From assembly GCA_020850415.1 (NCBI GenBank), contig JADZER010000056.1, forward strand, positions 1 to 52,141: 52,141 nt of DNA, given 5' to 3'. Source of the stretch: Phycisphaerales bacterium. Its GTDB lineage: Bacteria; Planctomycetota; Phycisphaerae; Phycisphaerales; UBA1924. Position 1 is the first letter of the stretch; each line of letters starts with the position of its first letter. Below, in pieces: positions 17,971 through 26,662 of the stretch. The position numbers were made by a program, and so were the translations under genes. Below the pieces are notes generated by a model. The model had not been told where the DNA came from. It did no database searches and saw only the letters and a program-made list of their open reading frames with translations.

Positions 17971-18567
17971 TCAGCGTCTCTGCTTCCCGCCGATCGCGCG
18001 GTACCGTTCAACCAGATCCTGCTGCTCGAGGAACGAGTCGTGGAGGTCGAAGGCCCGCGCCCGCTCCACCGCCAGGATCGCCGAGTGTGTGATCCAGAGG
18101 CAGACCGCCGCGGTCATCAGGTAGCTGCCCAGCGGCGGGCTGACGCCCGAGAGCAACGCCCCGGCCAGGAACACCGCGGCGGGCTCGACGCCGCCCTTGA
18201 TGTTCCGCTCCGAAGTCCTCTTGAAGTACCGTGCCAGCCGCGGACAGCCGTTGGATCTGGTGTGGACGATGTCGCCCTTCATGACCATGCGCAGGCTCTC
18301 GACCCGGGCCCGGAGCTGCATGACGAGGTAGAAGAGCCAGAACCAAGTGAGGCCGACGGGGCTCTCGCCGGGCCAGAACAGCATCCACATCGGTACCGCG
18401 AAGAGCCCAACGAGCGAGGCCATCCCGAAATAGCGTGACCCGAACCGGGTCCGCAGGATCACCTCCACCGGGCTCGCGAGGGCCTGGGCGGCAAACATCA
18501 TCACATTGGCCGCCTGCTTGGCGTCCTGGATCGGGGTCCATCCCTTGGCTTGCGGCTGCTCTTGCAC
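17971..18567 (-). CDS. Membrane protein adjacent to the coupling protein
   Basis: A 198-residue protein starting with GTG at 18567 (GGAG seven bases upstream). Two hydrophobic segments near residues 47-85 (FGMASLVGLFAVPMWMLFW; LTWFWLFYLVMQL) and two near 130-165 (AAVFLAGALLSGVSP; YLMTAAVCLWITHSAILA) flank a basic cytosolic loop. The downstream location right after the coupling ATPase, which itself lacks membrane helices, suggests that this protein may provide its membrane anchor. No family name can be given with confidence. Confidence 0.7.
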   Translation of the reverse strand: MQEQPQAKGWTPIQDAKQAANVMMFAAQALASPVEVILRTRFGSRYFGMASLVGLFAVPMWMLFWPGESPVGLTWFWLFYLVMQLRARVESLRMVMKGDIVHTRSNGCPRLARYFKRTSERNIKGGVEPAAVFLAGALLSGVSPPLGSYLMTAAVCLWITHSAILAVERARAFDLHDSFLEQQDLVERYRAIGGKQRR

Positions 18568-18640
18568 GGAGCGTCTCCTTGGACCGGCCGGGGCGCCGGG
18601 CCCGCGCGGTGTTCGCGTCTGTCGTCGCTTCCCTTTACCC

Positions 18641-20125
18641 CTATTGCCGCGATCGGCGCGCGCCCTGCTGCGGGATGCGCACGCGGCGCCAGGTCCGGCC
18701 GTCCGTAAATGGTCGGCCGCCCAAATAGACGATCGCGTCGGTGTAGCCGTGCGCGCCGCCCTTGGCCAGGCCGTTGAGGTCGGAGGCCTGCAGCTCGAAC
18801 TCGTAGCTCTCCGAGAACCCCGACGAGCCGCCGGAGGGCTCGCCCACCAGCGGCCCCAGCCAGTCCTGGCTTCTCGTCGTGCTGCTGTTTACAAAACTCC
18901 GCAGCGACCGGCCCGTGAGCTCCTGCAGGTGGCTGATCGTCCTCGTGTCGGTCTGCTGGTGGTGGAGCTGCGTCTGGCAGTTGCCGAGGAACGACATCAT
19001 GCGGGGCTCGGCCTGCGTCCCGCCGAGCGATTCGAGCAGCGTGGACACCGACTGGGTCGCGTAGACCACCGCGCTGCGTGAGCTGCGCGCTGTCGTCACA
19101 AAGAGCTGGTCCTGCTCGGTGAGCAGGTGCTGGCACTCGTCACAGACGATGCACACGGGGCGCGGGCTGGAGGCGGTCTCCCGCCGGCTCAGCGTCCGCT
19201 GGGTCATGTGCTTAACGACCACCTGGACCAGCCTGCCGACCTGATGGTGGACGAGCACTGGGTAGTCGAGGATGACGATCTTGCCTTGTTCGAGCATGGA
19301 GGGAAAGAAGTTGACCTCGGACGCCGGCGCGGAAAGGGAATCCCGCGCGGCGCCGCGGCTGAGCGCGTCGGTGGCGGCAGTGAGCGTGCTCTCGACGGTG
19401 CTCCGCGTCCGGGCGTTGAGCTCCGCCCACTCCTCCATGAAGAAGATCGTCGCCATCTCGAAGTCCGCCTGCTGGGATGGTGTCTTGGGCGTCTGCTCCG
19501 CCGCCCGCATGCACGCAAAGAAGAACGACCGCTCCCGCCATTCCTCGCTCTGCGGCTCGGCCCGGCTCTTGGGGGCCGAGACGATCAGCCGGTAGAGGTT
19601 CGGCATGGTCGGCTCCCGGCCCGACTGGATCAGGACGAGCATGGCGTAGCGGCACAGCCGCTCGGCGGCCTGGCGGAAGTACTCGGAGTTCTCCGACCCG
19701 CCCCCTCGTGATGCGCCGGGGCGCTCGCCGAGCTGGGCCACGGTCGTCAGGAGCGCGGTGAGGTTGTCGGCCAGGCCGACGGTCCCCTCGCTGTGCTCCA
19801 TCTCCGAGGCCAGGAAGCTCGCCCGGAGCGGGCACTCGGGCGAGTAGATCAGGAGATCCCGCTCCCTGCCCACATCGCGGGCGTAGCCCTCGTAGGTCGC
19901 GCGGTCCTCCCGCTTCACGCAGCAGAAGAGCGCGCCGTAGCCGGCCGCCAGCATGTTGCGGGCAAGCAGCGAAAGCGAGCCCGAGGACTTGCCGCTGCCC
20001 GTCGCCCCCATGATGCAGGCCCCCTGGAACGAGTCGCGGATGGTCCACGGAGCCCCCTCCTCCCAGCAGAAGAGGGTGGTCTCCATATCCCAGGGATCAC
20101 GACGCTGCTTCTTGCGGCCGAACAT
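18641..20125 (-). CDS. Type IV coupling protein (VirD4/TraD/TrwB-like ATPase)
   Basis: A 494-residue hexameric-type ATPase that brings the relaxase-DNA complex to the transfer channel. Walker A GATGSGKSS at residues 40-48; Walker B PVCIVCDECQHLL around residue 340; a motif ATQSVSTLLESLGG and a QTQLHHQQTD segment typical of TraG/VirD4 proteins follow. The start ATG overlaps the ParB stop (TGATG), so the genes are translationally coupled. The usual two N-terminal membrane helices are missing, as Walker A lies only 40 residues from the start. A longer upstream frame exists but lies in the ParB gene. The protein may rely on the neighbouring membrane protein. Confidence 0.88.
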   Translation of the reverse strand: MFGRKKQRRDPWDMETTLFCWEEGAPWTIRDSFQGACIMGATGSGKSSGSLSLLARNMLAAGYGALFCCVKREDRATYEGYARDVGRERDLLIYSPECPLRASFLASEMEHSEGTVGLADNLTALLTTVAQLGERPGASRGGGSENSEYFRQAAERLCRYAMLVLIQSGREPTMPNLYRLIVSAPKSRAEPQSEEWRERSFFFACMRAAEQTPKTPSQQADFEMATIFFMEEWAELNARTRSTVESTLTAATDALSRGAARDSLSAPASEVNFFPSMLEQGKIVILDYPVLVHHQVGRLVQVVVKHMTQRTLSRRETASSPRPVCIVCDECQHLLTEQDQLFVTTARSSRSAVVYATQSVSTLLESLGGTQAEPRMMSFLGNCQTQLHHQQTDTRTISHLQELTGRSLRSFVNSSTTRSQDWLGPLVGEPSGGSSGFSESYEFELQASDLNGLAKGGAHGYTDAIVYLGGRPFTDGRTWRRVRIPQQGARRSRQ

Positions 20126-20940
20126 CACGAGGGCTCCTTGCAGGCCCGGTCGCGGGCCGCGCGTGCGAAGGTCTCTAGCGAGAGACCCTGCGAGCGCGCC
20201 TTGCGGGCGCCGGCGAGCAGCCCTTCCAAGCATTCCACCAGCTCGTCAATCGACAGCGATTCCCCGGTCAGCGTGATCGTCCGGGCCGGTCCCGCCGGCA
20301 GGACAACCCGACGCGGAGCCTTGCGTCCGGACCCCTTCGACCGGCGGCGCTTCAGGGTGCGGGTGAGCCCGTCCCGAGTGAGGCGATTGCATACCAACTC
20401 CTCGGCGAGTCTCGATTGCTCCGCCGCGTCGGCGACGCGCGAGAGCTGGTAGCCCGCGTCCGCCGCGATCGTCCCGGAGGCCACATGCTCGCGGATCGCG
20501 GGGGGGAGCTTCAGGAGGGCGAGGGACTTCGTGACCGACCCGCCCGACAGCCCCAGCCGCTCGCCAGCCTGCTCGGCCGTCAGCGAGCCTCGCTCCATGA
20601 GCGACCGGATGCCCTCGGCCCGCTCGATCGGGCCTAGATCCTCCCGCTGCAGGTTGCAGGCGAGCTGCCGCGTGAGCACCTCGGCGGCGTCCGCGGCCCC
20701 CTCGGCGACCAGCACGGTGATCTCCTCGACGCCCAGCAGGAGGCAGGCCCGTACCCGCCGCTCGCCGTCGACCAGGACCAGACGGTCGCCTTCCTTGCGG
20801 CACAGCGGTGGGTGCTGGAGCCCGGACGCGGCGATACTCGCCGCGAGAGACTGCAGGGCCTCGGCGTCGAACCGCCTGCGCGGCTGGCCCTCGATCACGA
20901 TCTCACGGATAGGGACGCGCAGGAGGACAGGCTCTGGCAT
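20125..20940 (-). CDS. ParB/RepB/Spo0J-family DNA-binding protein
   Basis: A 271-residue protein with the N-terminal ParB CTPase-type domain: VPIREIVIEGQPRRRFDAEAL, then VLVDGERRVRACLLLG, the GERR motif that marks the nucleotide pocket. A helix-turn-helix follows (LTAEQAGERLGLSGGSVTKSLALLKL). The C-terminus is basic. It is not next to the parA gene at 48147 and is instead coupled to the coupling-protein gene, so it could act in transfer regulation or as an independent partition/regulatory factor. Confidence 0.88.
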   Translation of the reverse strand: MPEPVLLRVPIREIVIEGQPRRRFDAEALQSLAASIAASGLQHPPLCRKEGDRLVLVDGERRVRACLLLGVEEITVLVAEGAADAAEVLTRQLACNLQREDLGPIERAEGIRSLMERGSLTAEQAGERLGLSGGSVTKSLALLKLPPAIREHVASGTIAADAGYQLSRVADAAEQSRLAEELVCNRLTRDGLTRTLKRRRSKGSGRKAPRRVVLPAGPARTITLTGESLSIDELVECLEGLLAGARKARSQGLSLETFARAARDRACKEPS

Positions 20941-20996
20941 GGGAGCGCTCCGGTGCTGGGTGGATGGGGAATGAATCTCGAACGCCAGGGCGATCG

Positions 20997-21164
20997 CTAC
21001 GGGGACGGCAGCTGCTTGCTGTCCCCTCGCATCAATGCCCGGATCGAGAGCAGGATCGCCCCCAAATCATCCAACTGGCCAATCCCGATCGCGGGGTCTG
21101 GAATTAGGTCGATTGGGCTGAGGCAGTAGAGCAGGCACGCGGCGATGATCACGAACTTGCGCAT
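20997..21164 (-). CDS. DUF1232 (YkvA-like) small membrane protein
   Basis: A 55-residue protein too short for usual ORF cut-offs. The reading is clear: start ATG at 21164 with AGGAG seven bases upstream, stop TAG at 20997-20999. The segment CLLYCLSPIDLIPDPAIGIG followed by QLDD is the DUF1232 signature (SPIDLIPD...GxxDD). One hydrophobic helix. The family's role is not well defined; it lies in the transfer operon between the sigma-like gene and parB. Confidence 0.8.
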   Translation of the reverse strand: MRKFVIIAACLLYCLSPIDLIPDPAIGIGQLDDLGAILLSIRALMRGDSKQLPSP

Positions 21165-21241
21165 CGGCAGGCTCCTGGGGGTGTGGGGGTGGGTCGCTCA
21201 GGGAATCGGGCGGGTGTCGTTCCCGACGCCCGCCCCTATGC

Positions 21242-21865
21242 TCATTGCTCGATCTGGTGCGCCGCCAGCTCGCGGAGGATCTCCAGCGCCCGGGGCAGCG
21301 CGTCGGGGTTGCGAAGGCGACGGCGGCGGCCCTTCGGCGGCGAGTAGTCGAAGAGCGGCCCGAACTCGCTGACCAGCGCCCGGATCTCACCGGGGCTGAG
21401 CTGGTCCAGCCAGTACCTGAGTTCCTCGAGCAGCTCCTTGCGAACCGCCCGGTCGAGCTGGCTCGTGCCCGTCGGGACCCGCCCCATCACCTCGTGAGGG
21501 ACCGTACGGGGACGCTCTCGCCGCCACAGATGCTCCCTGATGAGCATCCGAGCGATGCCGTAGAGGTATGGAACGGGCGTGGTGCGCAGCGGATCGAACC
21601 GAGCGCCGGCGCCCATCGTGGCGACTCTCTCGTGCAGGGACTGGACGAGGTCGTCAGCGAGCGAACGGTCGCCAACACCAAGGTCCGTCATCGCCCCGGT
21701 GACGATCGCCAGCAACTGCCGCTCGATGGCCGCGAAGGTCTCAGACTCGCTGAGTTCACCGAGTTCGTACGCCAGGTACAGTTCCGGCATCAGCACATAG
21801 AGGGTCTGCGAGCCGGGCACAAGCCACTGCTCCCCAACAAGTCCTGCCTTGGGTGTGGTAGCCAT
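21242..21865 (-). CDS. Sigma-70-like (ECF-type) protein at the head of the transfer operon
   Basis: A 207-residue protein. The centre matches sigma region 2 (LADDLVQSLHERV, then FDPLRTTPVPYLYGIARMLI and REHLWRRERPRTVP). The C-terminal third is region-4-like (YWLDQLSPGEIRALVSEFGP...), although its helix-turn-helix is diverged. Start ATG at 21865 with AAAGGAGC upstream, the same ribosome binding site used by the small membrane protein at 17560. As the first gene of the minus-strand run toward int it may control element transfer genes. Weak alternative: an unrelated helical protein. Confidence 0.6.
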   Translation of the reverse strand: MATTPKAGLVGEQWLVPGSQTLYVLMPELYLAYELGELSESETFAAIERQLLAIVTGAMTDLGVGDRSLADDLVQSLHERVATMGAGARFDPLRTTPVPYLYGIARMLIREHLWRRERPRTVPHEVMGRVPTGTSQLDRAVRKELLEELRYWLDQLSPGEIRALVSEFGPLFDYSPPKGRRRRLRNPDALPRALEILRELAAHQIEQ

Positions 21866-22021
21866 GAAGGCGCTCCTTTCGTGTGTGCGACGATCCACAC
21901 GGAGTTGGCCCCACGGCCCGGTTGTGCTGCACTTGTTTCGGTGCTGACGGCGCTTTTTTCTACCGTGGTGCTCACAGCGCCTCCTCGCAGAATGCTCTTG
22001 CGCAAGCACGCGGTTTGTGCC

Positions 22022-22543
22022 ATGCTGGGCGTCGCAGAGCAGGAGCACATGGGACGAAACCACCACGAGACCGGGGAGCATGCCTGGAGTGATATCGATG
22101 ACATCGCGCTCCGCAAGGCGCTCCGGGACAGACTTGACGCCCTTCCGGACAGCCAGGGACATGCTCAGAGCGTGGCCACGCTGCGGCGCATGTCCGAAGT
22201 CGTCCAGACGGAACTGGGCTCCGCCTACGCCTCACTGCTGCAGCTGGCCATCAACGATGACAACGTAGAGTCTCGCGCCGGCGCGCAACGCCTCGCCGAC
22301 CGGCTCAACCAGGAGATGGCCGGCCTCGGCCTCGCGGTCTCCTTTCCGACGTCCGGCGCGCCCGCCCGCCTCGGCGTCGCCGCCACGCCCCCGCCCGACG
22401 ATCGACATTCGTGGTTCCAGGTCGAGCCACTGGACACCGCCGACCGAACGCCGCCACATCGGCTGCCGTTCCCTCTTCCCCGCCTTCCGGTTTGCGCCCA
22501 CCTGGGTTCCCGCCGCGGCGAGGGTCCGCAAAGGCAACTCTGA
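22022..22543 (+). CDS. Hypothetical protein, divergent from the sigma-like gene
   Basis: A protein of 173 residues (164 if the ATG at 22049 is used; that one has AGGAG but only three bases away). The N-terminal 100 residues are helical and charged (ALRKALRDRLDALPD, VATLRRMSEVVQTELG, YASLLQLAIN). The rest is Pro/Arg-rich and probably disordered. No family recognised. Its divergent position suggests it could be co-regulated with the sigma-like gene. Confidence 0.5.
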   Translation: MLGVAEQEHMGRNHHETGEHAWSDIDDIALRKALRDRLDALPDSQGHAQSVATLRRMSEVVQTELGSAYASLLQLAINDDNVESRAGAQRLADRLNQEMAGLGLAVSFPTSGAPARLGVAATPPPDDRHSWFQVEPLDTADRTPPHRLPFPLPRLPVCAHLGSRRGEGPQRQL

Positions 22544-22582
22544 GCAATGCCGCCCCGGGGCGTTGGCCCCGAGGCCGCTAAT

Positions 22583-23137
22583 TCAGTCGGCCAGTCCCAA
22601 CTGTTCAACGAGGCGCCCACGGAGCCGGCACCGCCTGCTCCGCTCGCTGGGCGAGAGGGTGCCCGCATCCCCTCCGGGATCGCCCAGGCCGCTGGCGCGG
22701 AACAGCAGCGCCCGATCGGCCCGGGTCCATCCCTCAACCCCCTGCGTGATCCGCATGAACAACTCACGGGCTTCGGCGATCGCCAAGGGACCGGAACCCT
22801 CCGCCGCCGGGCGTTCCTCGATCGAATCGAGGCTCATCTCCTGTCGCCGCCGCCGCCGGATGCCCCTGGCAACCCGGACCATCACCCCGTAGGAGACTGC
22901 TTCCACGGATCCCCGGTCCGGCTCGTACTTGCCCTCGGCAAACAGGACCACGAGCCTCAGGAGAGTCTCGCTGGCCACCTCCTCCCCGTCAGATCCGAAT
23001 CGCGTGCAGCGTCGCAGGATGGAGCGGACGAACGCTCCATCGCCGAGCGCGGTCGCCAGGTCGCGGTTCTCACGGGGTCCAACACCACGACCCACATCGC
23101 TGCTGACACGGCTGCCCTGGTTCTGCATAACCGCCAT
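22583..23137 (-). CDS. Second sigma-70-like (ECF-type) protein
   Basis: A 184-residue protein. Region-2-like sequence: DGAFVRSILRRCTRFGSDGE, EEVASETLLRLVVLFAEGKY, then AVSYGVMVRVARGIRRRRRQ, which resembles the core-binding and -10-recognition helices. The C-terminal part (TRADRALLFRASGLGD...RRCRLRGRLVEQLGL) could be a reduced region 4. I start at the ATG at 23137 because upstream sequence is low-complexity; an ATG at 23128 is also possible. It is convergent with the hypothetical gene ending at 22543. The assignment is by pattern only. Confidence 0.5.
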   Translation of the reverse strand: MAVMQNQGSRVSSDVGRGVGPRENRDLATALGDGAFVRSILRRCTRFGSDGEEVASETLLRLVVLFAEGKYEPDRGSVEAVSYGVMVRVARGIRRRRRQEMSLDSIEERPAAEGSGPLAIAEARELFMRITQGVEGWTRADRALLFRASGLGDPGGDAGTLSPSERSRRCRLRGRLVEQLGLAD

Positions 23138-23370
23138 CCCTTCGTTGCTCCCAAGACGGAGCGGGGCCGGTCCAGCCCGGCAGCACCGCGGCCGCACGCG
23201 CATGGACCTGCCCGGGGCCGATGGGACAACCCCGGACAGCCAGCCAAAGCCCGGACGGCGCAATGGGACAGCGGAAAGCACCGTCCTCAGACGGTGCTGG
23301 CGCCCGTTCAAAAAAACTGCGTGGAGATGAACAGATCCTGGTTTGTCTGGGGACGCACGCCCCGGACCCG

Positions 23371-23408
23371 TCCAGGTGTCCGCTCGGACAACCCGGACAC
23401 CACCTGGA
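23371..23408. promoter_or_regulatory. Inverted repeat in gap between sigma-like and dynamin-like genes
   Basis: TCCAGGTGTCCG and CGGACACC-A-CCTGGA form a 12-bp stem with one bulged base and an 11-base loop. It lies in the 314-base gap between the start of the sigma-like gene (23137) and the end of the dynamin-like gene (23452), both on the minus strand. It could be a terminator of the latter or an operator of the former; no T tract is obvious. The rest of the gap holds only CCCGGG-rich sequence. Confidence 0.45.
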
Positions 23409-23451
23409 TACCCCGGGGGTCCTCAACTCAACCCCGGGCCGTCCCGGGCAT

Positions 23452-26064
23452 CTACCCCCGACAATCCCGGGGCGCGTCACGGTCGGACTGATGGGTCACG
23501 GTCGCCCGGCGCATCAGATAGGCATCTCGACGCGGCGCGACCACCTTGAGCACCCGGTCGTATCGCTTGCGGAAAGAATCGACCTTGATCGGCCGTGTGT
23601 CGGCGCCTTCGCCATCCTCGGCCGGTGTTTCCCCCTCGGCATCCTCGGCGAATCGGAGCCAGCTCTCTCCAACGACGATATCCCCCACCGCCTCCAGTGC
23701 GAAGCGGTGGACGCGATCACTGAGCCAGTCGTTGACGAGTGATGGCGGCGGGGGCTCGATTGCGCCCTCCGTCACCGCGAGAGCCGTGACGGTTCGGTAT
23801 GTCCCAAGGAGCACCGAGTTCGTGCCCTCATCCTCCGGCCACCAGGACCACAGTTCTGCAAGCGTGAGCTCCATGTCAGGACGCCATCTCCCCTCGGCGG
23901 CAAGCCGATCACCCAGCCCGTCGAGTCGAGCTCGCCCGTTCTTTCCCAGAAGGGCCCGAAGCTCCGCCAGACTGCGCTCCCCGGGGAGTGGAACCCCTCT
24001 CCCATCCCCGCGGTCGATCTGCAACGACCGCAGCGCGGCGGCCACCTTCGGCTCCAACTCGATGCCCACGCGGGCCGCGATCGCGGCGTCATCATGCCTG
24101 CCTTCGATCTTCCTCCTGATCCCAGCGAGCTCGACCGCCTGTTCCTGGAGCGTCTGGCGGTGGGCGGCCAACGATTCGAGCTGCTTGTCCAGATCTGCCC
24201 GCTTCGCGTCTCGATCCGCGAGCACCGCTTCCATCTGGCTGGCGCACTCATGCACGCGCAGGTTCAGCAGGTTCCCAACCCTGTCGCGCTCAGCCTGCAA
24301 CTCCGCGCGTACGGAGCCGACCACCTCCCGTTCCATGCCAGGGAAGGCCCGGCGGAGCCCGGCCTGCAGCTCCCGCGTGACATTGGCCCGAAGGCGATCC
24401 GCAACGCCCTTGGCCCCCGTCAGCACCCGCAGGGTTCCCATCACCACCAGCCCCGCCAGCACAACGGGCAACGCGAGGTGCAACACGATCGTCATGACCG
24501 TCCCCGCGACGATGTTGGCCGCGAGCCCCCTGGCGGCGGACCCGATCCCGAGGGAGGATCCTTCCAGGATTGACCCCGGGCCGCCGAGCAGACCGAGTCC
24601 TGCGCCGAGAATGCGGGAAGCGGCGGATACCTCCTCCTCGCGCGTGAGTCCGTCCTCACTCGCGATCCCAGCCGCCTTGACACGAACCGCACGCAGTTGA
24701 GCCTCGATCTTCTCCGTGTGAAGGGTCACCTCGCGCCGAAGCTCCCCCACATGGGTCTGGAGGGCCGGCGCGAGCTTCTCATCTTGCCACGCCTCGGCCC
24801 GCGATGCCGCCCACTGTGCAACCTCTTTCGCCATCCGCTTCTTCGCCTCGTTCCGGCCGGTCATCGACTGCCAGGCCGACACATCAACTCTACTGATCCG
24901 CGCGGGCAAGCCGCTATCCAACTCCGCGGCCAAGGCGTGAGTCAGGATCGACACCTCCCGCTCGATCAGCGCTGTCCGGCGATCAAACGCCACCAGCACC
25001 TCAAGTCGCTGCCTCTCAGCCTCTCGAAGCGGCACCTGCGCCGCCTCCACCCTCTCCCGGATCTCCTCAAGCGGCATCCGATAGAGTCGCTCGCGAACCA
25101 GAAGCACATCCAGCAGTCCCTCCTGGACCGTGTGCTCGCCGACGCGCAGCGGCCCGAGGAGCTTCTCGGCCGCGCCCGACTTGACGACATGGGCGCACAG
25201 ATCAGTCTCGAGCCGTTCAATGCCGGATGCTTCCAACGCCGCCTGATCCCCCCAATGGCGTGCCAACAGCGCCTCCTTGGCCCTGAGCCAGTAGAGTCGC
25301 ACCGGCCCACCGCACGCTTCCTCCAGGCGCCACTGGCAATCCCGCGCTAGGCTTTCAATCTCCTCTTCAGTCATCTCGTGGAACTGGTTGATCACAAAGA
25401 ACGCGTTCTTGAGATTGCACCACGAGATCGCCTCGGCTGTCGCCGCCAACTCTGTCGTGGACAGGACCGCCGGCGTCGCCAGGGTGACAACCACGGCGTC
25501 AGCATCCTGGAGCGCTTGGAGCGTGCTCGCCGTTCTGTCCGGATGTTCGTTGAGCCCGGGCGAATCCCGCAGCGACAGGCCCTGAATGCAGATCTCGGCC
25601 GGCGTGAACACATCGGCAGACACACACTTGTCGCGGACGAATCGGCAATCGTCCGACTCCCCCTGTTCGTCCCTCCGCAAGGGGATCGTGATCAGGTCGA
25701 AGAACTCCCGGGTTCCGTTCTCCAGATTGAACGGCAGCGAGGCGCCGTCCGACAGATGCACGACGGCCCTCCGTTCCGGTCCGAACGACACCGTGCAAGG
25801 AACCGCGCTGCATCGCTCGGGTCTAGTCGGGAGCAGCTCCTCCCCCAGCATCGCGTTGATGAGCGTCGATTTGCCGCGCTTCATCTCCCCGTACAGCATG
25901 ATGCAGAACGCATCGTGGGCGAGACGCTCCTTCGCGCCTCGCACCCCGTTCGCCCGATCAGTCGCTCCGAGTTCATTGAACACCGATTCGATCACGGTTA
26001 GGCTGGCCGCGAGGCGTGACCTCACGGCGCTGAACGACTGGAGTGTCTGCATATAGGTCGTCAC
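23452..26064 (-). CDS. Bacterial dynamin-like GTPase
   Basis: An 870-residue large GTPase. G1/P-loop GEMKRGKSTLINAMLG at about 59-74, a conserved threonine-bearing switch region around ERCSAVPCTVSFG, G3 DSPGLNE and G4-like VINQF. Long helical stalk segments follow, then a hydrophobic region at about 505-560 (LAANIVAGTVMTIVLHLALP, VVLAGLVVMGTLRVL) that fits a membrane paddle, then coiled coil (LDKQLESLAAHRQTLQEQAV). Bacterial dynamin-like proteins remodel or guard membranes, and some protect against phage. It is alone, divergent from the VapBC pair, in a cargo region of a mobile element, so a defence role is plausible but inferred. Confidence 0.85.
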   Translation of the reverse strand: MTTYMQTLQSFSAVRSRLAASLTVIESVFNELGATDRANGVRGAKERLAHDAFCIMLYGEMKRGKSTLINAMLGEELLPTRPERCSAVPCTVSFGPERRAVVHLSDGASLPFNLENGTREFFDLITIPLRRDEQGESDDCRFVRDKCVSADVFTPAEICIQGLSLRDSPGLNEHPDRTASTLQALQDADAVVVTLATPAVLSTTELAATAEAISWCNLKNAFFVINQFHEMTEEEIESLARDCQWRLEEACGGPVRLYWLRAKEALLARHWGDQAALEASGIERLETDLCAHVVKSGAAEKLLGPLRVGEHTVQEGLLDVLLVRERLYRMPLEEIRERVEAAQVPLREAERQRLEVLVAFDRRTALIEREVSILTHALAAELDSGLPARISRVDVSAWQSMTGRNEAKKRMAKEVAQWAASRAEAWQDEKLAPALQTHVGELRREVTLHTEKIEAQLRAVRVKAAGIASEDGLTREEEVSAASRILGAGLGLLGGPGSILEGSSLGIGSAARGLAANIVAGTVMTIVLHLALPVVLAGLVVMGTLRVLTGAKGVADRLRANVTRELQAGLRRAFPGMEREVVGSVRAELQAERDRVGNLLNLRVHECASQMEAVLADRDAKRADLDKQLESLAAHRQTLQEQAVELAGIRRKIEGRHDDAAIAARVGIELEPKVAAALRSLQIDRGDGRGVPLPGERSLAELRALLGKNGRARLDGLGDRLAAEGRWRPDMELTLAELWSWWPEDEGTNSVLLGTYRTVTALAVTEGAIEPPPPSLVNDWLSDRVHRFALEAVGDIVVGESWLRFAEDAEGETPAEDGEGADTRPIKVDSFRKRYDRVLKVVAPRRDAYLMRRATVTHQSDRDAPRDCRG

Positions 26065-26358
26065 AGGGAGTCCTCCACCGCACCGCGTTCAGCGGGGCAC
26101 ACATTCTCCCCGCCCGGCCGCGTTCGTCCACTACCGCACGCGTGGGCTCTGTCTTTGGCCTGTCCCCACCCCTCAGCTTCGAGCGAGTTGCAGTCCCTTT
26201 ACTTCACCTTGGTGGTGGGTCGGATTCCTGCCCATGCCCTCTATGGTCGCTCTGGGCACTCCTCGCCCGGCATGCCCAGCACCACCACATAACGCCCTTT
26301 ATGTTGGGTCCGAGGGTTATTGCCCCCAGGAAACCCCTCCGGGCACACCACTTTGCGG

Positions 26359-26380
26359 TTGACAACAGCGGCCAAGTTGT
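26359..26380 (+). promoter_or_regulatory. Possible promoter/operator of the VapBC-type operon
   Basis: TTGACA at 26359-26364 resembles a -35 box, and a small inverted repeat (ACAAC, nine bases, GTTGT) overlaps it, 40-60 bases before the antitoxin start. Antitoxins of this class bind inverted repeats in their own promoter. The rest of the 355-base divergent gap shows nothing else I can name. Confidence 0.35.
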
Positions 26381-26419
26381 GGCAGAGTCTGGTGGAGTGC
26401 AACAGGACCGGGGGGGAAC

Positions 26420-26662
26420 ATGGCTGATCTGCGTGTACGCAAGCTGGACGAGGATGTCGTCCTGCTGCTCAAGGACCGGGCCAGGCGGGAGGGCACGAGC
26501 GTCGAGGCCATCCTCCGGCGGCTCATCACCGACGAGGCCAAGCGGCCCAACCGCGAGATGCTCGCGACGCTGCGGGAGTACCACGAGCGGTTCCGGGCCG
26601 AGCATGGGGTGCTGCCGGACTCCACCCCGCTCATCCGCGAGGAGCGCGACCGGTGGAGCTAG
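26420..26662 (+). CDS. VapB/FitA-type ribbon-helix-helix antitoxin
   Basis: An 80-residue protein: an RHH N-terminus (ADLRVRKLDEDVVLLLKDRA, then GTSVEAILRRLI) as in FitA/VapB, and a C-terminal tail (LREYHERFRAEHGVLPDSTP) expected to wrap the toxin. It overlaps the toxin gene by 10 bases, the usual order and coupling for VapBC modules. It should neutralise the PIN toxin and repress the operon. Confidence 0.88.
   Translation: MADLRVRKLDEDVVLLLKDRARREGTSVEAILRRLITDEAKRPNREMLATLREYHERFRAEHGVLPDSTPLIREERDRWS

Noticed and set aside
20125..20940. ParB gene as direct partner of parA at 48147
   Set aside because: The two are about 27 kb apart and parA has its own adjacent RHH partner, so a direct pair is unlikely.
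23546..24700. 384-residue Ser/Arg-rich plus-strand frame
   Set aside because: Antisense to the dynamin-like gene; composition is typical of a shadow frame.
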